Assembly: GCA_964017185.1 (NCBI GenBank)
Contig: OZ024882.1
Coordinates: 40,211,988 to 40,275,987 of the forward strand
DNA: 64,000 nucleotides
From: Rugalucina vietnamica
Lineage: Eukaryota; Mollusca; Bivalvia; Lucinida; Lucinidae
Direction: 5' to 3'
Positions 55,698 to 64,000 of this stretch are shown piece after piece (position 1 is the stretch's first letter; each line of letters opens with the position of its first letter). The translations under genes and the position numbers were made by a program. The notes below the pieces were generated by a model. It did not search any database. It saw only the letters and a program-made list of their open reading frames with translations, and had not been told where the DNA came from.

Positions 55698-56908
55698 ACT
55701 TCCAGATCTTGTGATGGTGTATGTCTAAATTGATTGCATAATATATGGAGCCCAATTTTAGCAAAAAATCGCTGATATTCGAGCTTCAAAGATTCCACAA
55801 AGAACCATGGTTAATAGTTTGAAATTCTATTTGTACATGTAATTCATTTTTGCACTAAGGCTGAAAATTTGGTGTCTTTATGAGCACTATTTACAACGTT
55901 ACACACTGATTTTCATTCAATGTACATATAATAATTTCGTGGTAAAGCAAAACTAAACATGTCAGTGTATTTTGCAAGAAAACTAATATTCCGCCAAGAC
56001 GGTTGTACGAACAAAAGTTGCTAGTGGGTTCCTTTATGAGGTAAGCATGTCTTAAAGCACTGTGGAGTCACCTCTGGCTTTGTATTCTGCCAATACATAG
56101 GTTGGAATTTCATCATACAGATTCATGATTTGTTCCACCGCACAGAATACCATAGTGGGTTAATTTCATTGTTAGGCATTGACTCACATACCCTCTTCCT
56201 GGTATTTCAAACCTCTGCTATAGGGTTTAAGTCATGGAAATTAACATGCCAATAAAAGATGCAAAAAGAATTAGAGGCAATGTTCTTTGTATTAATCCTA
56301 AATCCGCAAATAAGAGGAACGTCTGTCTTTGAATGTCGATGTGAATCCCTTGACTTAAACCCAATACGAAGATAAGCTGAGAGATAGCCCAACTATATAA
56401 AGCTTCTCTGAGAAAGTTCCAGCCCCAATGGTATTCTGTGAAGAGAAAACAAATCATGAAAATGTATGATGAAATTCCAACCAGTGTATTGGCAGAATTC
56501 AAAGCCAGATGTGCCCACAGTGCTTTACGACATATACGTTTACCTTATGAAGAAACCCATAATATAGGTTTCTTTGTACAAACGTCTTGGTGGGATATTA
56601 TTGTTGCAAAATAACACTTACGTGTTTAGTTTTAAATTGCAACAACCACTTTACCGTGAAATTCTAACATGCGCATTGAATGAAAATCAGGGTGTAACTT
56701 TGTAAATAGTGCTCATAAAGACACCAAAGTTTCAGCCTTACTACCAAAATGATTATCTTTCATAACTACAATCAAAATTACAAACCATTAATCATGATTC
56801 CTGATGGAATCTTTGAAACTCAAATATCAGCGATTTCAGTGTTAAAATTGGGCTCCATTTATTATATAATCAATTTAGGCAGACAACGTCACAAATCTGG
56901 AAGTTTTA
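55698..56908. mobile_element. 1.2 kb foldback element inside the LINE remnant
   Basis: ACTTCCAGATCTTGTGATG at the left end matches the complement of the right end. The arms (about 55698-56230 and 56370-56908) share GGAGCCCAATTTT, TCGCTGATATT, TGAGCACTATTTACAA, CAAGACGTTTGTAC-like and GGTTGGAATTTCATCATAC stretches, and the pairing continues almost to the centre. No transposase was recognised. Confidence 0.85.
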
Positions 56909-57109
56909 TATACTTTTCATTCTTAATAAAATATATAAACAAATTCCTCCAGTTGACCATTTCTTGCCAGTCACGATTGTTCAAAAGCAAGAAGAGTTGT
57001 CAATTAATTTCTGGATATTGCAGGCGTATATTATTACTGAAGGCACCTGTACACAGGTACACATAGCTAAATTTTGTTGAATTTTCTGAATGTCCATCGA
57101 AATCAGACA

Positions 57110-57855
57110 GGATTAATGTGAATTCGGGAAAGGCCATGATCTTCACAGCGAGACCACTTCAAGAGAACAGAATATAGGCCTATTTTCTGTCTCATCAAAG
57201 ATTTCGACACAGTCAAACGTGATGGACCCTGGAAATGTCTGTCTTCCTAGATCCTCAACAACGATGTGACAATTTTATGAATACAGCTATCATGTATAAT
57301 ATTCAGAAGGATGGAGAGTTTCTTGACAAATATAGTGAATGGGCAAAAAACTAAGATTGTTGATGAATTCGCCTATCCCCTTTCTCATTAATATCTTCAC
57401 TACTCTTAAAAGATCTCAGTTTTATTTTTATCATGTTTATTATTTAGTACTGCCAACACTCATATTATGTGAGACCTTGACAGTAAAGCAAGTACTTCAA
57501 AGAGACAAACATATTTCCACTTAATCTGCTTGAACAAATCTGTTAAAATCAAGTTGCTAGGCACGATTCCAGACACAGATGTTCTGAACAAGGCAGCAAT
57601 GCAAAATATAATCACGGTCTAAAAGCTACTACAGGTATGATTGATTGGCCATATTGTAGGAAGGCCAGAATAAGCGCCTTCCAAAAATGTTCTTGCAGGA
57701 GGGAAAACGCTCTCTGGATGGGTAGATGTAACGCTAAGACACCTCAAAGCTTCACTGACGGATTTCGACATACCAACAGTCTTGGAAACAGACTGCACAG
57801 GATCGATAAACGTTGTATTGTCTCATCAACAACAACAGCAACAAAAAATAAGAAA
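57110..57855 (+). pseudogene. dead non-LTR retrotransposon, pieces 2 and 3, with A-run
   Basis: Piece 2 (about 57110-57350) reads M-I-F-T-A-R-P-L-Q-E-N then, after breaks, F-D-T-V-like and Y-N-I-Q-K-D-G-E, matching the RT helix 'R.LQEK....' and the 'DltKAFDTV' region with the catalytic Asp lost. Piece 3 (about 57540-57830) reads T-D-V-L-N-K-A...I-G-H-I-V...S-L-T-D-F-D-I, matching the C-terminal 'VL.RA...QLRWaGHV.RM....G.R..GRP..R.kD.lK' region. A 29-base A-run follows. Inactive. Confidence 0.6.
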
Positions 57856-57860
57856 AGATG

Positions 57861-57891
<31 letters not shown>

Positions 57892-58227
57892 TGTGAAGCT
57901 GAGTCCAGAATCAATCAATGGATCATCACCAGAATCTTCGACACTGACTTTCTTTACTTGTAACCTACAGTTAAGAACTTCTCAGCCACCATATACTTAA
58001 CTATTATATATGATTAGCCAATAATCATTAATACAGATGGTCTCTCTCATTACTGAGAGATGATGAATGAATACATCCTTTTGGGTGTGTCGCTGTTCAT
58101 ATTGACTTATAGATTAGGTACATTGGTCGCTCTACTGTTTTACTACAGTATAGTCTATTTAAACTTATGGAAGCAAATGAAAGCGTGCCAAATATTTGAA
58201 ATCTTGAAAACAAAACAACAACAACAA

Positions 58228-58229
<2 letters not shown>

Positions 58230-58261
<32 letters not shown>
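58230..58261 (+). repeat. poly(A) tract
   Basis: About 32 A after CAACAACAACAAC. A similar A-run at 57860-57888 ends the LINE remnant. Confidence 0.9.
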
Positions 58262-58262
<1 letters not shown>

Positions 58263-58532
58263 AGCAACAACAGCCAACGTTTGGCAATGGCAATAATTTC
58301 AAAAAGCCTGCATGTGGGAGCAAGGAAACTTGCCAGAAATAACTTACAGTATCATAATATACGTACATTAAACAGACATGTCAAATTCAGTAAAGTATGA
58401 CTGCTTTGTTTTTCAAAGCACAGGAATCGTAGAAGTGGGTGTTGTGCTATACATTACGAAAACTTGCCCATGCAATAAACAGAGATTTTTTGAGCTTTAA
58501 AAATTGAAAATTTTCTGCTTAAAATGTTTGAT

Positions 58533-58645
58533 ATTTTTCTTATTTTTGCTCAAAACATAGATTGCGGGTACACGTTAGAACCGCCTCGCCGAGGCGGTTC
58601 TAACGAGTACCCACAATCTATGTTTTGGAGCAAAAATAAGAAAAA
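58533..58645. repeat. family E hairpin, best copy
   Basis: ATTTTTCTTATTTTTGCTC, AAAACATAGATTGCGGGTAC and CGTTAGAACCGCCTCG pair with CGAGGCGGTTCTAACG, GTACCCACAATCTATGTTTT and GAGCAAAAATAAGAAAAAT; ~55 bp arms and almost no loop. Confidence 0.9.
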
Positions 58646-59205
58646 TAAGTATACCCCTGCATAACCCAGTTTTGCTATATAAAAGTGGGGTATAATGGGG
58701 TATACATTATACGGACATGTTTTCGTGATGCGCTTGTGTCTCGTATATTGCCAGCTCGATATATTTTTATGAAGTGAGAATGTGCGAGAACTATTGTTAT
58801 CAGTATGCGTCAAAAAGTGTATATGTGTGCTAAGCTGTGATAAAATGATTCAGCTGAAATACAAAGTTGAAGATCAGCCCCCACTTTTTGTGTAACCTGC
58901 CTTTTGTAACTACGGCCCCCAACCCACTGAAAACCACGCTCGTTTCCCCACTCAGCCTGCTATACCACCTTAACACTGTGATGTCATTCCTGTATTTCTC
59001 GCACTGAGGAGACTACGAAAGTTGAAACCGACCTCCCCTGAAGCCGTGGGGAGATTACAAATGACAGGCGCATGACGGTATAAAATGACTGTATTGATCA
59101 AAATAGCAAACATTTTGAGAAGCTAACTTCTGTTCAGCTTAACAATTATAAACTATTTTAATTTTTTAGCTAATTCTAGTAATATAAAGGTTTTATCTAT
59201 TTACT
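58646..59205. other. family E remainder and unique sequence, no gene
   Basis: TATACCCCTGC...GGGGTATACATTATACGGAC continues family E to about 58.73 kb. A CC-rich patch near 58.87-59.07 kb ends GATTACAAATGACAGG, loosely like the MITE end at 39.03 kb. No exon was supported. Confidence 0.4.
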
Positions 59206-59396
59206 TTATGCCATAACGGTTTATACCATAACGATTTATACCATAACGGTTTATACCATATCGGTTTATATCATAACGGTTTATATCATAACGGTTTATA
59301 TCATAACGGTTTATACCATAACGGTTTATATCATAACGGTTTATATCATGACGGTTTATACCATAACGGTTTATGCCATAACGGTTTATACCATAA
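59206..59396 (+). repeat. 15-bp satellite CCATAACGGTTTATA, array 1
   Basis: About 12 head-to-tail copies, differing mainly at CC/TC and AACGG/ATCGG. Confidence 0.95.
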
Positions 59397-59502
59397 CTTA
59401 CTTACGGGTAACTTACGGGTACCAGGCCGTCGTCTAAGAAGGTTGCTTGTTATGGCCGATCATAGCAACTTAACACAATCTTCTTAGAACATAATTAAAT
59501 TA

Positions 59503-59673
59503 GCGGTTTATATCATAACGGTTTATATCATTACGGTTTATACCATAACGGTTTATATCATAACGGTTTATATCATAACGGTTTATATCATAACGGTTTA
59601 TATCATAACGGTTTATACCATAATGGTTTATATCATAACGGTTTATACCATAACGGTTTATACCATAATGGTT
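59503..59673 (+). repeat. 15-bp satellite CCATAACGGTTTATA, array 2
   Basis: About 11 copies, separated from array 1 by ~105 bp of unrelated sequence containing TACTTACGGGTAACTTACGG. The pentapeptide-repeat frame on the minus strand follows from the 15-bp period and is not taken as a gene. Confidence 0.95.
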
Positions 59674-59954
59674 AAAACAAGGCAGAACCATTCTCCTTCA
59701 AGAGGACAGCTTTAATTGATATCAAAACGTTTTATTATCCAAGATACTTACTATCTAAGCTCCCTGTTTCCACAACCATTCTATCCACAATGTGATTATT
59801 CACGCATCTTTGCATAGTTTCCGCACAGTGAGCAAAATGTTGTATAGCTAATTGGCAAAGCGCAATATGATTTCAACGAGTTTCCGCAGTGAAATGGTAT
59901 CAAGCATTGATCCGCAGGAGAAAGTTCAGAATCGATGATGTTCCTAGTTGAGCT

Positions 59955-60175
59955 GTGACGTGAGAAAACCTGTCTTAGGGATTTCCGACAAGGTCCGACA
60001 CAAACCGGCCTGTAAAGCCACAGAAGAAAGCTGGAAGTTTGAAAATACTGATTTATGAATTACGCTATCCACGTATGATTTACGCTATCCAAAGGCGCTG
60101 ATCAGACTGCATAAGTGATCTGTGCCTTTGTTTTCACATTTGCAAAAAGCCGATTTACTCATGATGCGGCTCAGT
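59955..60175 (+). mobile_element. GAGCC-MITE copy g (diverged)
   Basis: GTGAGAAAACCTG, GTCCGACACAAACCGGCCTG, GCGCTGATCAG and GTGCCTTTGTTTTCAC in order, ending ATGATGCGGCTC. Confidence 0.7.
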
Positions 60176-60214
60176 TCATGCAGATTGGAACTATTCTCGC
60201 AGAATGTTATATAT

Positions 60215-60448
60215 GAGCCTGTGCGTGAGAAAATCAACAATTTGGGTTCCGACCAGGTCCGACACAAACCGGCCTGCACAATCACAGAAGCAGACTAGAA
60301 GCTTGAAATTTTGGATTGAGATAGTAGAGGAATTGTACTATCCGTGTAGCGAAAACAAAGGCGCTTATCAGCTTCGCGGTTACCGCGAAGCTGATCTGCG
60401 TCTTTGTTTTTGCATTTGCAGATTGTTGGTTTTCCCAGGCGCCGGCTC
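60215..60448 (+). mobile_element. GAGCC-MITE copy h, ATAT duplication
   Basis: GAGCCTGTGCGTGAGAAAAT to TTTCCCAGGCGCCGGCTC, flanked by ATAT on both sides (60211-60214, 60449-60452). The perfect centre is GCGCTTATCAGCTTCGCGGT / ACCGCGAAGCTGATCTGCG. Confidence 0.9.
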
Positions 60449-61115
60449 ATATCGAATATAGAAACTGCGGGGACGTGGCACAGGGAAAAGAGGCTCCCGA
60501 TAGAACTGTACAACATCAAACGACGTCCAAGGGTGTAAAACAATTTGTGTCAAGCAACTGTTAAAGATCATAAGCATATACCAGCTTCGCGGTGACCACG
60601 TACATGTATCCGATCTACATATTTGTTTTTGTACATACAAAATGTATATTTTCTCAAGAAGCTTCCTATTTTAAGATCAGTTGGAGCTATGCGTGAATGT
60701 ATTGGATATTGAAACAATAAAATTTTATGAAAAAAGTCCTCGATCAATTTTGAAAATGTTCAGATATTAATATTTAAAATTGTTTTGTCCTATTATGTTA
60801 ATAGCATACATTGGGACCCATTGGGACCATTAGAAATAGACGGCTGCTTGTGCCCCCAAGCAAAACGTTTAACGTACTGGTTGACCATCTTATTACTGGT
60901 CTGAGCCTGCCCAGGAAAAGTGGTTCATGTCAAACTATCCAGACATACAAGCCTTTCTTGTTTATTTGGGTGGTAATGTCTTCAAGCACAGTTTGTGTGA
61001 CGTGACATCCGAACATTGGGTAAAAGTTCCATAAAATGGAGGCAACGTCCAAACATGACCATAGCTGTCGACTGATGCCTGCTTGCGGTATTACGTTACA
61101 TTTTTGATAAGGTAC

Positions 61116-61309
61116 CGTAAGAATGGAAGTGTTGGTGTCATGTAAATTATTGTGCTCGAAATATGTGTGTCAATGCTTCCTCCATCAGCTCCATTAGTCG
61201 TAAGATATTTTATGAGACGATCCGTGTCCAGAAAGTTGTTATAATGATAAATGTGTCTGGACATTAGATAGATAGTGAGCCAAACCACAAAAATGGTGCA
61301 CAGTGTTGT
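61116..61309 (-). CDS. possible exon, unknown protein
   Basis: Minus strand: ATCGACAG acceptor and ACG|GTACCT donor around about 65 open codons, starting with a hydrophobic stretch (TLCTIFVVWLTIYL), then a mixed polar part with FLDTDRLIKYL. After the donor the same frame meets a stop, then opens again for about 30 codons (WTLPPFYGTFTQC). It may be an exon of an N-anchored membrane protein, a decayed gene, or chance. No family was recognised. Confidence 0.25.
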
Positions 61310-61388
61310 CTGTCGATCAAATTAGACAACCAATTTGTTAATACGTATACGACTTGGTTTGGTATTAAAGAAGAACCGTTACAAGTTT

Positions 61389-61452
61389 TGTTTTGTTTTG
61401 TTTGTTTGTTTGTTTGTTTATTTGTTTGTTTGTTTGTTTGTTTGTTTGTTTG
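61389..61452 (+). repeat. (GTTT)n microsatellite
   Basis: About 16 units with one TTTA change. Confidence 0.95.
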
Positions 61453-61562
61453 AGGTATAGCTTAGCTTCCAGCCAACAGCTATGGTCATATTGGGACGTT
61501 GTATCCAATTTATGGGGCTTCTACCCATCATCCGGATGTCGTGACACCCAAAATATACTTGA

Positions 61563-61808
61563 TTTTTTTTTTTCAGTTTTACGCCCCTTTCAAGCTTTTT
61601 CACTCATATCGAGACGAATCAATCGGTAGGTGGGGCGAAAACCGGAGTACCCGGGGAAAAACCACCTGACACACCCGCAAGCAGAACATGGCTTGTCTCA
61701 CATATGAATTCGTGCCCCGTGCGAGGCGCGAACTCACATCGGTGAGATGATCGAATGATCAAGAGCACTGAAGTCAGCGACCTTAACCACTCGGCCACGG
61801 GGGCCGCC
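61563..61808 (-). mobile_element. tRNA-derived SINE, copy 2 (minus strand)
   Basis: Reverse complement of the 27.84 kb SINE: AAACCGGAGTACCCGGGG middle and CCTTAACCACTCGGCCAC (A box in reverse). The A-run lies on the left, as expected. Confidence 0.9.
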
Positions 61809-62302
61809 CCTTGAAAAAAAAACCACCCAATTAAACCAAAAAGGATTAAATATGTATGGATGGTTTTGAGTTAAAGTACTTTTCCTAGGCATACTAAGAC
61901 CTATTGTGAATGCCAGTTTTACGCCATCAGCATATGTTGATACACTACCCCTGAAATTAACTTTATTTTCGAAATTTCAGGGCGATTCCATGACATTTTA
62001 ATTCTGCTCTCAGTCTTTTGCGCTTTTGAACTATATTCTACTTCCGTTTCTCGGCGTTAGTCGTTCTGAACACATCCTGATAATGCGTACACTGAACAGT
62101 CAGTGAATCCATGGTATCACACGGCGACATGATACAACAACAGAGTTGTAAGTAAAGGCAACAACAAGTGTAGTAACAAAAATGACAGTCATTGTCCAGA
62201 AACCACTTAGTTCTTCATGTAGCTTTAGATTTTAATATGCAGTTCTCGGATAAGTGTCGTGCAAATAGGACTCAAAAAGTATCAAGTATTTTATACATAT
62301 AC

Positions 62303-62480
62303 CTGTCTCAGCCACAACCTCTAGGAGACCAGTCTTCCACAGCACCGTCCAGTATTTGGTATTGTGTTGTATGCTAGAATTGAGACTAATCCTCCACACT
62401 CGAATTGAATCATCGTCGAAGCGCACCTGGTGTCGGGACTCAAGGGCCTCATTATATTTCCGTATTAGCCAGAATGAATG
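62303..62480 (-). CDS. possible exon, unknown protein
   Basis: Minus strand: ACGATTTCCAG acceptor and GAGACAG|GTATATG donor around 59 open codons with mixed, protein-like composition (FWLIRKYNEALESRHQV..., VRFDDDSIRVWRISL, YWTVLWKTGLLEVV). Immediately upstream, other frames also look protein-like (VHFEVTVKIPP near 62520) but are broken by stops or frame changes. That suggests either short introns or a decaying gene. No domain was recognised, and the phase does not join directly to the 61.1 kb stretch. Confidence 0.3.
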
Positions 62481-62944
62481 CTGGAAATCGTTGGCAGTCT
62501 TGTCGGAGGAATTTTAACGGTGACTTCAAAATGCACCGTGCTGTTTCTTCTTGGTTTCTGATACAGCACAAGAACAGTTTGATTTTTAAGGGAGAAGAGG
62601 GGTAGTGCTGTTCGTATAGACCTACCACATCTGTTATGCAACTCTGCTGCTTTTTTTCTTTACCCAGACACAAGTGCTGGTTTACTCTTGGCGCGTGTGA
62701 TATTTTTTCTATTGATTCGTGTCTGTCCAAGTTGCTCTCTGGGGGCAAGTTCCTCAATTACCACAGAATCAGCTCAATTATCGTTTAGTGACGCAATTTC
62801 ATTCCGTAAATTATGTCTCGTCCTACTGGGACTTCTCCGCAGTGAAAATCTGATCATGGCGACAAATGTTGCCCGGCAAACACATGCAAATGTTTTTTTT
62901 TTTTTTTTTGTTGTTTTTTTTTTAAAAAAACTAAACCAGTTCTG

Positions 62945-63525
62945 ATAAAAAGGTACAAGTAGGCAATGATCAGGACATGGCGCAATCAGAAAGAAATTCC
63001 CACTGCACAAACCGAGGGGTGGGAAAAACTAAAATGACACTAAGGTACTTATACAAAGAAAACATATCGTAAGCCGAGTGAGCAGCTATTCCCCAATAGG
63101 CGGCCACACGGTTAGCCGAACTAACTAAAAATATCAAAACGTACATAAGGCTCAAACACCACACAAATTCGACTCCAAAACACAAAACAATTAGAACCAC
63201 AACAGAAGTATCGCCTTGGAACGCTCGGTAATATAAAATTACTGGGGGGGGGGGTGCTTAAGAAAACCGGTTTTACAGGCGCCTAACCTCACCCTCATCT
63301 TCTGCAGGGGTTCTCAACATTTAGTTAGCTGTTCGGTCCTCGTGATGAATCTCTAACTAGTCAATGAATTATCAAGGACATTTACGAATAAATCATGATA
63401 ACCACCCTGATGAATCAAAAACGAGGACTCAACAGATTCAGTAAGCTGTCCGACGATGGAGATCCCTGGGCGCCGAATAACTTACTGAAACCCGGAGCAA
63501 AAGAAAAACACCATTTTTTACACAT
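62945..63525 (-). repeat. family A copy, reverse
   Basis: AGTAGGCAATGATCAGGACA through GCGGCCACACGGTTAGCC, a G-run, CGCCTAACCTCACCCTCATC and CAATGAATTATCAAGGACAT, to ACTGAAACCCGGAGC. Confidence 0.85.
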
Positions 63526-64000
63526 CGCTGAAGCAGGGCTATAGTCAGATTCTCTGACACTTTGAGTTTTCCCAAATTTGCAATGGAGTTATGGCCCTAG
63601 ATTGATGTGGGAAAATAGGGGCTGAAGGATCAATATTGCAAGAGTTATGCCACTTTGTAATAATGTTAGATGTTTGCTGTTGTACAGACAATGCATACTT
63701 TGTTAAAACTCCTCCTAGAGTTTTCAGTAAATTTTAATACTTTGCAGTTATCTTTCAGACATATTGAAGATGTGCATGAAGATTTTCCTTGGTCTATACT
63801 TATAATTGGAAAAATGGTGTGGCCACTCTAGCGCCTTTATTTTTCATTGGATCTTCTTCATTCTTGCAGGTAACAAGGACAACCATAATATCTCGAATTT
63901 TAGCCAGATCCGACCTCTGACTGGAAAATCATTATTTTGTGTTGTTGGCACTTTAGCGCCTTCAATTTTGATCGGATCTTCTTCATACTTGGAAGTAACA
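63526..64000 (+). repeat. start of a ~125 bp tandem repeat running off the window
   Basis: CACTCTAGCGCCTTTATTTTTCATTGGATCTTCTTCAT... near 63.82 kb recurs as CACTTTAGCGCCTTCAATTTTGATCGGATCTTCTTCAT... near 63.95 kb, each followed by ACTTGGAAGTAACA-like sequence. The array continues beyond 64 kb. Confidence 0.6.

Noticed and set aside
57782-58000. Poly-Lys protein frame
   Set aside because: Read-through of the A-run that ends the dead LINE.
59206-59673. CRISPR-like array
   Set aside because: Units are head-to-tail with no spacers, and the DNA is eukaryotic.
59500-59691. Pentapeptide-repeat protein (NRYDI/NRYGI)
   Set aside because: The frame exists only because the satellite unit is 15 bp. 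No start context, signal or flanking coding sequence.

Overview
The window reads as nuclear DNA of a bivalve mollusc. It is AT-rich, gene-poor, full of introns, and packed with tRNA-derived SINEs, short inverted-repeat transposons, foldback elements, degenerate tandem arrays and microsatellites. The one recognisable secreted protein is a mucin-like C-type lectin of the kind expanded in bivalves. The species cannot be named from the sequence. No bacterial operon, CRISPR array, rRNA gene or intact transposase was seen.

Two protein-coding loci can be supported, both on the minus strand. (1) About 3.3-14.8 kb: a six-exon (at least) gene for a secreted protein with a signal peptide, a small Cys-containing domain that looks like an SH3b fold, a ~240-residue Thr/Ser/Pro mucin segment and a full six-Cys C-type lectin domain. 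All five exon junctions agree in reading phase, and two of the exons are too short to stand out as open frames. The last exon was not found. (2) About 41.8-42.6 kb: a single coding exon for a 247-residue type I membrane glycoprotein with one fibronectin-III-like domain. Protein-like stretches at about 61.1-62.5 kb (minus) may be further exons or a decayed gene of unknown function. A dead non-LTR retrotransposon lies in two pieces at 54.6-57.9 kb.

Layout: 0-2 kb, degenerate ~150 bp repeat array; 3.3-14.8 kb, lectin gene, whose 5.9 kb fifth intron holds two short-motif clusters and a 2.6 kb imperfect palindrome; 15-16.8 kb, a mariner-type long-TIR element with a Transib-like short element nested in it; 17.4-22.6 kb, nested repeats including a Harbinger-like element with a TAA target duplication; 23-41 kb, intergenic DNA with at least three SINEs, five copies of a palindromic MITE (here called GAGCC-MITE), a mariner-type and another TIR element, and hairpin MITEs; 41.8-42.6 kb, FN3 membrane protein between two direct repeats; 45.1-54.2 kb, a 9 kb segment bounded by ~640 bp inverted arms and filled with other repeats; 54-58 kb, LINE remnants split by a 1.2 kb foldback; 58-64 kb, hairpin, 15-bp satellite, two more GAGCC-MITEs, SINE and dispersed repeats.

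The genes do not form a pathway. The useful content is the reconstructed lectin gene and a set of transposon boundaries. Several of these can be fixed inside the window by comparing occupied and empty copies of the same site.
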